Counted from the first letter of the stretch, positions 34,203 through 43,030 are shown. The stretch is DNA of 61,100 nt from Streptococcus orisasini (GCF_001431045.1 NZ_BCLE01000041.1:1-61100); one strand, 5' to 3'. Numbers and translations are program-made. The notes: generated by a model from the sequence alone, not told the origin.

Positions 34203-35501
34203 ATGCTAACACGTTATTCACGCCCTGAGATGGCAAACATTTGGACAGAAGAAAACAAGTACCGTGCTTGGTTGGAGGTGGAAATCCTCGCTGATGAGGC
34301 CTGGGCTGAGCTGGGTGAGATTCCCAAGGCAGATGTGGCCAAGATTCGTGAGAAGGCGGATTTTGATGTTGACCGCATTTTGGAGATTGAGCAGCAAACC
34401 CGCCACGATGTGGTGGCCTTTACCCGCGCGGTTTCTGAGACGTTGGGTGAGGAGCGCAAGTGGGTGCACTTTGGCTTGACCTCGACAGATGTGGTAGACA
34501 CGGCTTACGGCTACCTTTACAAGCAGGCTAATGCCATTATCCGCAAGGATTTAGACAATTTCCTGACTATCATTGCTGATAAGGCTAAGGAGCACAAGTT
34601 CACCATCATGATGGGGCGTACCCACGGTGTCCATGCGGAGCCTACGACTTTCGGTCTCAAACTTGCGACTTGGTACAGTGAAATGAAGCGTAATATCGAG
34701 CGTTTTGAACATGCTGCCGCTGGTGTGGAAGCTGGGAAAATCTCTGGTGCTGTCGGGAACTTTGCCAATATTCCGCCCTTTGTGGAAAAATATGTCTGTG
34801 ATAAATTAGGTATTCGTCCGCAAGAAATTTCAACCCAAGTTTTACCGCGTGACCTGCACGCTGAATACTTTGCGGTGCTTGCCAGCATTGCCACATCAAT
34901 CGAACGCATGGCGACAGAAATCCGCGGTCTGCAAAAGTCTGAACAGCGTGAGGTGGAAGAATTCTTTGCCAAAGGTCAAAAGGGCAGCTCAGCTATGCCC
35001 CATAAGCGCAATCCAATTGGCTCTGAAAACATGACGGGCCTTGCGCGTGTTATCCGCGGGCACATGGTGACAGCTTATGAAAATGTGTCCCTCTGGCACG
35101 AACGTGATATTTCTCACTCATCGGCTGAGCGTATTATCGCGCCTGATACGACCATTCTCATTGACTACATGCTCAACCGCTTTGGCAATATCGTCAAGAA
35201 CCTGACGGTCTTCCCAGAAAACATGAAGCGCAACATGGGCTCTACCTTTGGTCTTATCTTCAGTCAGCGCGCTATGCTGACCTTGATCGAAAAAGGTATG
35301 ACCCGCGAAGAGGCTTATGACCTTGTCCAGCCTAAGACCGCGCAGTCTTGGGACAATCAAGTAGACTTCAAACCGCTGCTGGAAGCAGATCCAGAAGTCA
35401 CTTCCCGCCTGACCCAAGAAGAAATCGACGAAATCTTCAATCCTGCCTATTATACTAAGCGTGTGGATGAAATTTTTGAAAGAATCGGATTAAAGGATTA
35501 A
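34203..35501 (+). CDS. purB: Adenylosuccinate lyase
   Basis: A 432-residue lyase that acts twice in purine synthesis, releasing fumarate from SAICAR and from adenylosuccinate. The signature [17 protein letters not shown] (about residues 262-278) is intact, as are [14 protein letters not shown] and [13 protein letters not shown]. Its codon use matches purD, purE and purK rather than the AT-rich neighbours. A strong terminator follows it. Confidence 0.96.
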   Translation: MLTRYSRPEMANIWTEENKYRAWLEVEILADEAWAELGEIPKADVAKIREKADFDVDRILEIEQQTRHDVVAFTRAVSETLGEERKWVHFGLTSTDVVDTAYGYLYKQANAIIRKDLDNFLTIIADKAKEHKFTIMMGRTHGVHAEPTTFGLKLATWYSEMKRNIERFEHAAAGVEAGKISGAVGNFANIPPFVEKYVCDKLGIRPQEISTQVLPRDLHAEYFAVLASIATSIERMATEIRGLQKSEQREVEEFFAKGQKGSSAMPHKRNPIGSENMTGLARVIRGHMVTAYENVSLWHERDISHSSAERIIAPDTTILIDYMLNRFGNIVKNLTVFPENMKRNMGSTFGLIFSQRAMLTLIEKGMTREEAYDLVQPKTAQSWDNQVDFKPLLEADPEVTSRLTQEEIDEIFNPAYYTKRVDEIFERIGLKD

Positions 35502-35511
35502 TAACCGTAAG

Positions 35512-35571
35512 AGAGTAGAACTACTTGTATGATTGCTCAGCAACCATGCGAGTAGTTCTGCTCTTGTTTTT
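35512..35571 (+). terminator. Terminator of purB
   Basis: AGAG-t-AGAACTACT pairs with AGTAGTTCT-g-CTCT and is followed by TGTTTTT. Confidence 0.88.
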
Positions 35572-35733
35572 AATTCTACAGGCTGCAGCAAGCATTGCCG
35601 TGGTTTGAGAGATGTTGGCAAATAAGCACTGAGTACGAACTTCTAATCATTTCATAATATAAATGAAACATCAGAAAAATTTACTATATTATAAACTTAT
35701 GATAAAATGTTAAAAAATTGAGAAAGAGATTTT

Positions 35734-36648
35734 ATGTTAGAAGATTTTGGGGAAAGAGTAAAACATCTGCGGTTAGAAAAGGGACTAACCAAGGAAGTTT
35801 TCTGTCAGGATGAATCCGAGCTGTCCATGCGGCAGCTGACAAGGATTGAGTCAGGGCAGTCAGTGCCTACTCTCAGAAAGGCTGTTTATATTGCTGAGCG
35901 TCTGGGAGTGACACTTGATTATTTGACTGATGGGAAGGGTATCGATCTGCCCAACCGTTATAAGAAATTAAAGTATCTGCTGTTGAGAACACCGACCTAT
36001 GGCGATCAGGAAAAGCTGGCTGAAAGGGAGGCTTATTTTGATGAGATCTTTAATCATTTTTATGATATTTTGCCCGAGGAAGAGCAGCTGGTTGTTGATG
36101 CCCTTCAATCTAAACTGGATGTTCATTTCAGTGAGAATATCGATTTTGGAGTTGGCATTTTAAATGATTATTTTGACCAGATTCTGATGCGGAAACGTTA
36201 TCAGCTTAACGATTTAATCATTATTGATCTCTACTTCTCCTGCTTAACGATCAGTGATCTCAGCCCAGATATTTTTGATTTAGATAAGTATGATAAACTG
36301 ATGCATCTCCTTTTAAAGCAAAGCGCTCATCTTCCTTTAGAAGATTTGTTTGTGCTGAATAATGTCCTGTTAAACAACTTTGGTATTCTCCTTCTTTTAG
36401 AAAAATATGATGTCATTAAAAAATTAATCACGGTTGCCAATAATATCATGATGAAAACCTCTGATTTCCAAAAGAAACCGATTGTCAGTATGCTTGAGTG
36501 GAAGTATTGTCTGTTAGCAGAGAAAAATGACATTGAAGCTAGAAAAAGCTATGATTCTGCTATCTTGTTTGCTAAATTGACTGAAAATTCAATCTTAAAA
36601 GAAAAATTAGAAAAAGAGTGGCAGAAAGATTTCCAAAATAGGACATAG
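35734..36648 (+). CDS. comR: ComR, Rgg-family competence regulator
   Basis: A 304-residue Rgg-type regulator. The N-terminal helix-turn-helix (about residues 5-65, LRLEKGLTKEVFC...RQLTRIESGQSVPTL) is followed by helical TPR-like repeats to the C-terminus. ComR binds the imported XIP pheromone and activates comS and sigX. The sequence closely resembles ComR of the mutans group by memory (LKYLLLRTPTYGDQ, DFGVGILNDYFDQIL, PLEDLFVLNNVLLNNFG). The identity is confirmed by the comS gene and its ComR box immediately downstream, the box overlapping the comR stop codon. Confidence 0.94.
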   Translation: MLEDFGERVKHLRLEKGLTKEVFCQDESELSMRQLTRIESGQSVPTLRKAVYIAERLGVTLDYLTDGKGIDLPNRYKKLKYLLLRTPTYGDQEKLAEREAYFDEIFNHFYDILPEEEQLVVDALQSKLDVHFSENIDFGVGILNDYFDQILMRKRYQLNDLIIIDLYFSCLTISDLSPDIFDLDKYDKLMHLLLKQSAHLPLEDLFVLNNVLLNNFGILLLLEKYDVIKKLITVANNIMMKTSDFQKKPIVSMLEWKYCLLAEKNDIEARKSYDSAILFAKLTENSILKEKLEKEWQKDFQNRT

Positions 36649-36683
36649 ATGTCCTGTTCTTTTCTTCTCCAATCCTTTATAAT
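36641..36683 (+). promoter_or_regulatory. ComR box and promoter of comS
   Basis: The perfect palindrome GGACATAGATGTCC (36641-36654) is the ComR-binding box and includes the comR stop codon. TATAAT at 36678-36683 is the -10. The spacing of about 23 bases between box and -10 and the lack of a good -35 fit activation by ComR. Confidence 0.88.
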
Positions 36684-36714
36684 GAGTAGCATCAAAAAAG
36701 AAAGGAGAAGCAAT

Positions 36715-36768
36715 ATGGCTGCAGTTTTTTCAACGATTTTACGAGCTCTTGACTGGTGGGGACTCTAA
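36715..36768 (+). CDS. comS: ComS, precursor of the competence pheromone XIP
   Basis: A 17-residue peptide, MAAVFSTILRALDWWGL, with AAAGGAG five bases before the ATG. The C-terminal DWW motif marks it as a ComS of the mutans/pyogenic type. By analogy with S. mutans (mature GLDWWSL) the active heptapeptide is probably ALDWWGL, made outside the cell and re-imported by the oligopeptide permease to bind ComR. The last residues differ from S. mutans at two positions (Ala for Gly at the start, Gly for Ser before the final Leu), which could alter strain specificity. Confidence 0.92.
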   Translation: MAAVFSTILRALDWWGL

Positions 36769-36780
36769 TGTGGAAACACA

Positions 36781-36870
36781 TCTGAAACTTTCAGATAAGG
36801 CTCTTTGATCAGCCTAAGGCCACAGCTTTCAAAGCAGAGTGAAGCAGCAGAAAGCATTTAGTTGGCCTTA
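36781..36870 (+). other. Structured 3' untranslated region of comS
   Basis: TCTGA/TCAGA (36781-36795) is followed by a nested hairpin: TAAGGCCA (36815-36822) with TGGCCTTA (36863-36870), enclosing GCTTTC (36825-36830) with GAAAGC (36850-36855). It lies between the comS stop and the terminator and has no open frame of note. Confidence 0.6.
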
Positions 36871-36882
36871 TGGTCAAAAGGA

Positions 36883-36923
36883 GAAAGATTTTTGCCCTCT
36901 CAGCAAAAGTCTTTCTTTTTTTT
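36883..36923 (+). terminator. Terminator of comS
   Basis: GAAAGATTTTTGC pairs with GCAAAAGTCTTTC, with one mismatch, and leads into a run of eight T. Confidence 0.9.
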
Positions 36924-36981
36924 GGGAAATTTTAAATTTTTGAACAGGACCTATTTTTGTCTTTTTCTTTTGCCTGCAAGA

Positions 36982-36990
36982 TGATACAAT
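36982..36990 (+). promoter_or_regulatory. Extended -10 promoter directly before ruvB
   Basis: TGATACAAT ends seven bases before the ruvB ATG. A start site six to seven bases after the -10 would fall at or next to the A of the ATG, giving a leaderless transcript. No Shine-Dalgarno site is seen. Confidence 0.5.
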
Positions 36991-36996
36991 TAAACT

Positions 36997-37998
36997 ATGA
37001 CTAGAATTTTAGATAATGCGCCTATGGGTGATGAAGAATTTGCCGAACGGTCTTTGCGCCCTCAGTATTTGCAGGAATACATTGGTCAAAATAAAGTAAA
37101 AGATCAGCTGAAGATTTTTATTGAGGCAGCTAAACAGCGTGATGAAGCGCTAGATCATGTGTTGCTTTTTGGACCTCCAGGGCTTGGAAAGACAACTATG
37201 GCTTTTGTCATCGCTAACGAGCTGGGAGTCAATCTCAAGCAGACCAGCGGTCCGGCTGTTGAAAAGGCTGGCGATTTGGTGGCTGTTCTCAACGAGCTAG
37301 AACCAGGTGATGTTCTTTTTATTGACGAAATTCATCGCATGCCAATGGCAGTAGAGGAAGTTCTCTACAGTGCTATGGAAGATTTTTATATTGATATTAT
37401 GATTGGTGCTGGTGAGACTTCTCGCAGTGTGCATTTGGATTTACCGCCTTTCACGCTAATTGGAGCGACAACGCGGGCAGGTATGCTCTCAAATCCTTTG
37501 CGGGCTCGCTTTGGAATTACAGGGCATATGGAATATTACACGGAATCGGATTTAACAGAGATTGTGGAGCGAACAGCGGACATATTTGAGATGGAAATCA
37601 CCCACCAAGCTTCTCTGGAATTGGCCAGACGTTCACGCGGGACTCCGCGTATTGCCAACCGTCTTTTAAAACGTGTACGTGATTATGCTCAGATTATGGG
37701 AGATGGCCTGATTGATGAGAAGATTACCGATAAGGCTCTGACTATGCTTGATGTGGATCATGAAGGTCTTGATTATATCGACCAAAAGATTCTTAGAACA
37801 ATGATTGAGATGTATCACGGCGGTCCTGTTGGTTTAGGGACGCTGTCGGTCAATATTGCTGAAGAACGAGAAACAGTTGAGGACATGTACGAACCTTACC
37901 TTATCCAAAGAGGCTTTATTATACGGACCCGCAGCGGCCGTGTTGCAACTGCCAAAGCCTATGAGCATTTGGGTTATGATTATACTAAAGAACACTGA
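36997..37998 (+). CDS. ruvB: Holliday junction branch-migration ATPase RuvB
   Basis: A 333-residue AAA+ motor that drives branch migration with RuvA. Walker A GPPGLGKT (about residues 57-64), Walker B DEIHR, the sensor region TTRAG and the C-terminal winged helix ([33 protein letters not shown]) are complete. It begins a group of genes also found after comRS in related streptococci. The start is fixed by the family N-terminus MTRILDN. Confidence 0.96.
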   Translation: MTRILDNAPMGDEEFAERSLRPQYLQEYIGQNKVKDQLKIFIEAAKQRDEALDHVLLFGPPGLGKTTMAFVIANELGVNLKQTSGPAVEKAGDLVAVLNELEPGDVLFIDEIHRMPMAVEEVLYSAMEDFYIDIMIGAGETSRSVHLDLPPFTLIGATTRAGMLSNPLRARFGITGHMEYYTESDLTEIVERTADIFEMEITHQASLELARRSRGTPRIANRLLKRVRDYAQIMGDGLIDEKITDKALTMLDVDHEGLDYIDQKILRTMIEMYHGGPVGLGTLSVNIAEERETVEDMYEPYLIQRGFIIRTRSGRVATAKAYEHLGYDYTKEH

Positions 37999-38025
37999 CG
38001 GTTTAAAGATAAAAAGGAAATACAG

Positions 38026-38447
38026 ATGAAGAAAGTTTGTTTTGTCTGCTTGGGAAATATCTGCCGCAGTCCTATGGCTGAATTTGTCATGAAGGCTGCA
38101 GCTGCTGATACTGTTGAAATTGCCAGTCGGGCTACTTCTGGCTGGGAACACGGCAATCCAATTCACCGTGGAACGCAGAAGATTTTCAAAAAATACGATA
38201 TTGCTTATGATCCTTCGAAAAAGTCTCAGCAAATCAACCAAGCCGATTTTCGTTACTTTGATTTGATTATTGGCATGGATCGTGAAAATGTTCGTGATTT
38301 AAAGAGATTGTCACAGGGGCAATTTGATGATAAAATTTTTCTTTTATAGATGGTGGAGTGCCAGATCCTTATTATACAGGTGATTTTGAAGAAACTTACG
38401 GCTTGATTAAAAAAGGGTGTCAGGCTTGGTTGGAAAAAATGAATTAG
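38026..38447 (+). pseudogene. Low-molecular-weight protein tyrosine phosphatase, frameshifted
   Basis: The first 107 codons (38026-38349) encode a normal N-terminus with the phosphate loop CLGNICRS (Cys8, Arg14). The frame then hits TAG. The expected C-terminus, DGGVPDPYYTGDFEETYGL...CQAWLEKMN, continues in the -1 frame from 38349 to 38447 and contains the catalytic aspartate motif DPYY. A one-base loss (or two-base gain) in the AAAATTTTTCTTTTA stretch explains it. No classical slippery heptamer in the right frame is visible. It may be a true inactivation or a sequence error. Confidence 0.85.
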
Positions 38448-38503
38448 CTGCACCTTGTTATATTTTCAAATTGTAGTAAAATGGCATTATTAGGTAGAAT
38501 TGA

Positions 38504-38893
38504 ATGAATAAGATGAAAAAAATACAGATAACAAGAGAAAAATTAGAGTTATTAGCAGTTATTGTCATTCTTGTATGCGGTCTGTCAGTTTTTAGCATTA
38601 AATTTGGAAGTCAGTCAACGTTGACTTATGAAAACGGCAAAATTCGTTATACAGGCTATGTGCTAAATCATCGCATGAACGGTCATGGCAAATTGACTTA
38701 TCCTAACGGAGATGTATATGAAGGCAACTTCGTTAATGGTGTTTTCAGCGGTCGTGGCAGCTTTAAATCTAGCATGGGCTGGTCCTATGTTGGAGAGTTC
38801 AAAAAGGGACAGGCTGATGGACAAGGCAAGCTGATTGCTAAAGATAAGAAAATTTATAAAGGAAAGTTTAAACAAGGAATTTATCAAAAATGA
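38504..38893 (+). CDS. MORN-repeat membrane-anchored protein
   Basis: A 129-residue protein with a basic start, one membrane segment (about residues 14-32) and three MORN-type repeats (GYVLNHRMNGHGKLTYPNGD, YEGNFVNGVFSGRGSF, YVGEFKKGQADGQGKL). MORN repeats bind lipids or proteins. It overlaps the acyltransferase gene by four bases (ATGA), so the two products probably act together at the membrane. A similar gene precedes the acyltransferase in related streptococci. The exact role is unknown. Confidence 0.8.
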   Translation: MNKMKKIQITREKLELLAVIVILVCGLSVFSIKFGSQSTLTYENGKIRYTGYVLNHRMNGHGKLTYPNGDVYEGNFVNGVFSGRGSFKSSMGWSYVGEFKKGQADGQGKLIAKDKKIYKGKFKQGIYQK

Positions 38894-40674
38894 GAATAAA
38901 ATGGTTTTCTTTTGTTAGAGTTGCCGGGCTGCTTCTGGTTTTGCTCTACCACTTCTTTCAGCAGGTCTTTCGTGGCGGCTTTATCGGAGTGGACGTTTTC
39001 TTCACCTTTTCGGGTTATCTCATTACGGCTTTACTAATTGATGAATATGCTCGACATAAAGCTATAGATCTTTTAGGGTTTTTGCGGCGGCGTTTTTATC
39101 GCATCGTACCACCTTTGGTCGTCATGCTGCTTCTCGTTTTGCCCTTTACTTTTTTGATTAGAAAAGATTTCGTGGCGGACATTGGCCGGCAGATGGCTGC
39201 TGTTTTAGGGTTCACAACTAATCTCTATGAAATTTTTACTGGCAGCAGTTATGAAACTCAGTTTATTCCGCACCTCTTCGTCCATACTTGGAGTTTAGCC
39301 ATTGAAGTGCATTTCTATGTTTTTTGGGGCATCTTGGTGTGGTTCTTGTCAACCAAAGTTAAAAATCAGCAGCAGCTCCGCGGATCGGTTTTTCTGGTTT
39401 CGGTGGGACTGTTCTTGCTGAGCTTTGCCATTATGTTTGCACGGGCTTTCTTTGTGACCAACTTTTCGGTAATTTATTTCTCAACGCTGTCGCATATCTT
39501 CCCCTTTTTCCTGGGAGCTATCTTTGCGACCATTTCAGGAATTAATGAAACAACCAAACGGTTTAAGAAAAATGTGCGTCTCTGGCAGACAAAGCGTGTT
39601 GTCATCTACATTGCTGGCAGTGCGGCCTTGCTCTTTTTGTTAGGCTTTATACTTGATTTTAATAATATCATTACTTATCTGTTTGGCTTTGGTCTGGCTA
39701 GCTTATTTACAGCTGTCATGATCTACTCAAGCCGTGTTTTACATGAACAAACCCCTGATTTGCAGGAACCTGCTGTTGTAACCTATCTGGCAGATATCAG
39801 CTATGGTATGTACCTTTTTCACTGGCCGTTTTATATCATTTTTGGTCAGCTGATGAACAACTGGTTGGCTGTTCTTTTCACCCTCTTTTTCTCAGTTATC
39901 TTTTCAACGCTTTCTTACTATGTTGTTGAGCCGTATATTGCTGGTAAGTCTTCTTCTCTCTTAGGCTTGGAAATTCATTTGGATTCTTATAAAAAATGGC
40001 TGTATGGTCTCGCTGCTTTATTGACAGCTGTAGCTCTGGGTGTTGCTGTTACCGCGCCAAATGTTGGTGCTTTTGAGACTAACCTTTTGGTCGACTCTCT
40101 CAATCAGGCTGACAATAATATGAATCGGACTCATACGCTTGCTGCTGGTGATGCAACTGCAATCAGCGACATTACGGTTATCGGTGATTCTGTTACCTTG
40201 CGCTCCAGCTCGGCTTTTTCAGAACTTTTGCCTGAGGCTCAAGTTGACGCAGCAGTCAGTCGAAATTTTGAAAGTGCTTATGAAATCTTCCAGAACCATA
40301 TTACTAATAACAGTTTATCCAAAACAGTTGTTCTTGCTGTTGGTGTTAATTCCATTGAAGGATATGAAAATAATCTTCAGCAATTCATTGATGCTCTTCC
40401 AAATGGACACCGCTTGGTGATTGTTACGCCTTATAATACTAAAGATGAACGTATTCCTAATGTTCGCGACTATGAGTTAAGTTTGGCTAAGAAATATAAA
40501 TATGTCACCACTGCAGATTGGTATGCGGCTGCGGTAGCGCATTCTGAAATCTGGACAGAATCTGATGGTGTTCACTATAACGACAGCAGTGATGAAGGTG
40601 CCAAGCTTTATGTCGAAACTATTAAAAAAGCAATCCAAGCATCTGCTAAAAAGCCTGCTAAGGGTGAAAAATAA
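38890..40674 (+). CDS. OatA-like acyltransferase with C-terminal SGNH domain
   Basis: A 594-residue membrane enzyme. The N-terminal acyltransferase-3 domain has about ten helices, with RVAGLLLVLLYHF and GGFIGVDVFFTFSGYLI as landmarks. After a final membrane segment near residue 385 comes an extracellular SGNH esterase-like domain with IGDSVT (about 431) and SDGVHYND (Asp and His, about 558). OatA proteins O-acetylate peptidoglycan and give lysozyme resistance. The substrate here, peptidoglycan or another wall glycan, is inferred from family. Confidence 0.85.
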   Translation: MRIKWFSFVRVAGLLLVLLYHFFQQVFRGGFIGVDVFFTFSGYLITALLIDEYARHKAIDLLGFLRRRFYRIVPPLVVMLLLVLPFTFLIRKDFVADIGRQMAAVLGFTTNLYEIFTGSSYETQFIPHLFVHTWSLAIEVHFYVFWGILVWFLSTKVKNQQQLRGSVFLVSVGLFLLSFAIMFARAFFVTNFSVIYFSTLSHIFPFFLGAIFATISGINETTKRFKKNVRLWQTKRVVIYIAGSAALLFLLGFILDFNNIITYLFGFGLASLFTAVMIYSSRVLHEQTPDLQEPAVVTYLADISYGMYLFHWPFYIIFGQLMNNWLAVLFTLFFSVIFSTLSYYVVEPYIAGKSSSLLGLEIHLDSYKKWLYGLAALLTAVALGVAVTAPNVGAFETNLLVDSLNQADNNMNRTHTLAAGDATAISDITVIGDSVTLRSSSAFSELLPEAQVDAAVSRNFESAYEIFQNHITNNSLSKTVVLAVGVNSIEGYENNLQQFIDALPNGHRLVIVTPYNTKDERIPNVRDYELSLAKKYKYVTTADWYAAAVAHSEIWTESDGVHYNDSSDEGAKLYVETIKKAIQASAKKPAKGEK

Positions 40675-40738
40675 GCAGTTTTCAAGAGAAGCAAAAGCCT
40701 TAATTTGCAGGCAACTTGTTTTTGCTTATATAAATGAC

Positions 40739-40776
40739 AGCATATCTGCCATAAAATTGGCATGGTATGCTTTTTG
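40739..40776 (+). terminator. Terminator of the acyltransferase gene
   Basis: AGCATA-TGCCA pairs with TGGCA-TATGCT, with small bulges, and is followed by TTTTT. Confidence 0.85.
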
Positions 40777-40846
40777 ATTTTTATGGAGCAAAAGAAAGAA
40801 AAAAGCTGACATAGTTTGGAGGAATCAGGCGCTAAAACTGACTTTT

Positions 40847-40867
40847 AATGTTAGGAATGATAACATT
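40847..40867 (+). promoter_or_regulatory. GlnR/TnrA-type box upstream of a small peptide gene
   Basis: AATGTTA-N7-TAACATT includes an exact TGTNA-N7-TNACA (40849-40865). It lies about 76 bases before the predicted start site of the promoter at 40900-40927. The core matches the box before the 5-oxoprolinase operon. Confidence 0.55.
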
Positions 40868-40899
40868 TATAAAATCTCTAAAAAACTTTTAAAATAGGC

Positions 40900-40927
40900 T
40901 TGCAAAAACAAATTCTTGCGTTATAAT
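40900..40927 (+). promoter_or_regulatory. SigA promoter of the 25-residue peptide gene
   Basis: TTGCAA (40900-40905), a 16-base spacer and TATAAT (40922-40927). The inexact palindrome TGACATTAAATGTTA follows at about 40932-40946. Confidence 0.75.
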
Positions 40928-40969
40928 ATAGGTGACATTAAATGTTAGAACAAGGAGGGTGCGTTACAA

Positions 40970-41047
40970 ATGTCTGCTTGGCTTTACAATGCTTTGGCGG
41001 TGGTCTGGATTTCTATTGCTGGAGTAGATGCTCGCTGGGGCAACTAG
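40970..41047 (+). CDS. Small hydrophobic peptide, unannotated type
   Basis: A 25-residue open frame starting MSAWLYNALAVVW and ending DARWGN, with CAAGGAGGGTG upstream of the ATG. It has a near-consensus promoter, a GlnR-type box and a terminator of its own, so it is an independent unit. Residues 3-19 are hydrophobic and three tryptophans are present. It could be a membrane peptide, a type I toxin, a signalling peptide or a leader. I do not recognise a family. It is too short for standard gene finders. Confidence 0.6.
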   Translation: MSAWLYNALAVVWISIAGVDARWGN

Positions 41048-41458
41048 TTTTTTTATGAAGAGAGACTGCAGATTTACAGGCTGCTTGCTTAATCTTCATT
41101 AAAGTATGAAAAAACATTGCAAGGCCTTCATTGGGAATTTATCTTAGTGAGGGCTCTTATTTTTGCTTTAATCAGACTTGTAGGTTGAATTGTGCGACTG
41201 TCCAAGCAAGATTTAGGAGCTTTATTATCATTCATATCAATAAGAGACCGGGCAATGTTTGGTCTTTTGAACTTTTGTAACTAAATGATCCAGGAAGTAT
41301 TTCCTTGCTCTTGCAACCTTAAAATGTCAAAAGTAAGGAAGTTAAATTAATTTTTGAGCGCTTTAGCAGATTGCTGCAGCTAAAATGTGTTTTTCTTCTT
41401 GATAAGGACTTTGATTTTGGGTTTATCTGAATAAAGGCGCGCTCTTTTAGTATAATTA
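41048..41458. other. Non-coding region between the small peptide and thrC
   Basis: The hairpin ATGAAGA/TCTTCAT (41055-41099) lies just after the peptide stop, with a GCAG/CTGC inner pairing. A bulged terminator follows at 41121-41165. From 41166 to 41458 I see no open frame, repeat or riboswitch pattern. Confidence 0.5.
41121..41165 (+). terminator. Likely terminator of the small peptide transcript
   Basis: AAG-GCC-TCA pairs with TGA-GGGC-CTT, with a bulge, and is followed by ATTTTT. Confidence 0.6.
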
Positions 41459-41467
41459 TGGTATAAT
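41459..41467 (+). promoter_or_regulatory. Extended -10 promoter of thrC
   Basis: TGGTATAAT lies 36 bases before the thrC start, with a second TATAAT at 41451-41456 directly upstream. No convincing -35 was seen. Confidence 0.55.
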
Positions 41468-41503
41468 GCTTAAAAAGCTATCTATAAAAGAAGAGGATGA
41501 ATC

Positions 41504-42988
41504 ATGACCCTAGTTTATCAATCGACTCGCGATGCAAATAATACTGTAACTGCCAGTCAAGCTATTCTGCAAGGCTTAGCTGCAGACGGTGGTTTGTTTA
41601 CACCTGTTTCTTACCCTCGGGTTGATCTGGATTTTGAGCAGCTTAAGACAGCAACTTATCAGGAAGTTGCTAAATTAGTGCTGTCTGCTTTTTTGGATGA
41701 TTTTACCGAAGAAGAGCTGGGCTATTGTATTGCTAATGCTTATGATGATAAATTTGATACACCAGCGATTGCACCGCTTGTTAAACTTGATGGTCAGTAC
41801 AATCTTGAACTGTTTCACGGTTCAACAATTGCTTTTAAGGATATGGCCCTGTCTATCCTTCCATATTTGTTGACAACGTCTGCGAAAAAGCAGGGAGTTG
41901 ACAATAAAATTGTTATTTTAACAGCGACATCCGGTGATACCGGCAAGGCTGCCATGGCTGGTTTTGCTGATGTGCCCGGAACAGAGATTATTGTCTTTTA
42001 TCCTCATGGTGGAGTCAGCAAAATTCAAGAACTGCAGATGACCACGCAAAAGGGCAGCAATACTCATGTGGTTGCGATTGAAGGAAACTTTGATGACGCT
42101 CAGACTAATGTCAAAAAAATGTTCAACGATGCTGAACTGCGGGATAAATTGCTGCAAAAAGGAACCCAGTTCTCTTCTGCTAATTCAATGAATGTCGGCC
42201 GCTTGATTCCTCAGGTTGTTTACTATGTTTATGCCTATGCACAATTGGTTAAATCCGGAGATATTCAAAACGGCGATAAAGTTAACTTTACAGTACCAAC
42301 CGGAAACTTTGGCAACATCTTAGCTGCTTATTATGCTTATCAAATTGGTGTGCCGGTTGGGAAATTGATCTGTGCTTCAAATGAAAATAATGTGCTGACA
42401 GACTTCTTTAAAACAGGAACCTACGATAAAAAACGTGATTTTTATGTTACCACCAGTCCGTCTATGGATATTTTAGTCTCATCAAACTTAGAGCGGCTCA
42501 TTTTCCATTTGTTGGGCAATGATTCGGCTAAAACAAAAGAGCTCATGGAAGCTCTGGTAGAAAAAGGTGAGTACACCTTGGAAAATGCAGACAAAGACAT
42601 TTTAGACTTGTTTGCAGCAGGTTTTGCCAGTGAGACAGAGACTGCCGCAGAAATCAAGTGTGTTTATGATGATAATAAATACATTGAAGATCCGCATACA
42701 GCGGTTGCTTCTGCTGTCTATCGTGCTTATAAGGCTGCTACAGGAGATCAAAGGCCTACAGTCATTGCTTCGACAGCCAGTCCTTATAAGTTCCCGCGGG
42801 TTACAGTTCAAGCGGTAACTGGTAAGGATTCAGGAGATGACTTTGCTGCTGTTCGTGACCTAAACGAGCTATCGGGTGTTGCTGTGCCAGCAGCAGTTGC
42901 AGGTCTTGATACTGCTCCTGTTCGTCATCGAAAGGTCGTTGCGGCTGCTGATATGCAAAAAGCAGTTGAGTCTTACTTGGGAATTTAA
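41504..42988 (+). CDS. thrC: Threonine synthase
   Basis: A 494-residue PLP enzyme that converts O-phosphohomoserine to threonine. The N-terminal YQSTRDANNTVTASQAILQGLAADGGLFTP segment is typical, the PLP lysine lies in GSTIAFKDMALS (about residue 112), and the phosphate-binding TATSGDTGKAA loop follows. GNFGNILAAYYA is also a family mark. A terminator follows at 43003. Confidence 0.95.
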   Translation: MTLVYQSTRDANNTVTASQAILQGLAADGGLFTPVSYPRVDLDFEQLKTATYQEVAKLVLSAFLDDFTEEELGYCIANAYDDKFDTPAIAPLVKLDGQYNLELFHGSTIAFKDMALSILPYLLTTSAKKQGVDNKIVILTATSGDTGKAAMAGFADVPGTEIIVFYPHGGVSKIQELQMTTQKGSNTHVVAIEGNFDDAQTNVKKMFNDAELRDKLLQKGTQFSSANSMNVGRLIPQVVYYVYAYAQLVKSGDIQNGDKVNFTVPTGNFGNILAAYYAYQIGVPVGKLICASNENNVLTDFFKTGTYDKKRDFYVTTSPSMDILVSSNLERLIFHLLGNDSAKTKELMEALVEKGEYTLENADKDILDLFAAGFASETETAAEIKCVYDDNKYIEDPHTAVASAVYRAYKAATGDQRPTVIASTASPYKFPRVTVQAVTGKDSGDDFAAVRDLNELSGVAVPAAVAGLDTAPVRHRKVVAAADMQKAVESYLGI

Positions 42989-43002
42989 AGAGAAGATAGA
43001 AC

Positions 43003-43030
43003 GGAGTTTGGGAAAAATCCAAACTCTTTC
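43003..43030 (+). terminator. Terminator of thrC
   Basis: GGAGTTTGG pairs with CCAAACTC around a short A-rich loop, then TTTC. The rest of the 329-base gap to the MATE gene has a weak AAGCC/GGGTTT hairpin before a T-run (about 43187-43229) and no other visible feature. Confidence 0.75.

Noticed and set aside
38326..38349. Programmed -1 frameshift in the tyrosine phosphatase
   Set aside because: No X-XXY-YYZ heptamer lies in the correct frame near the stop, so an indel or sequence error is more likely.
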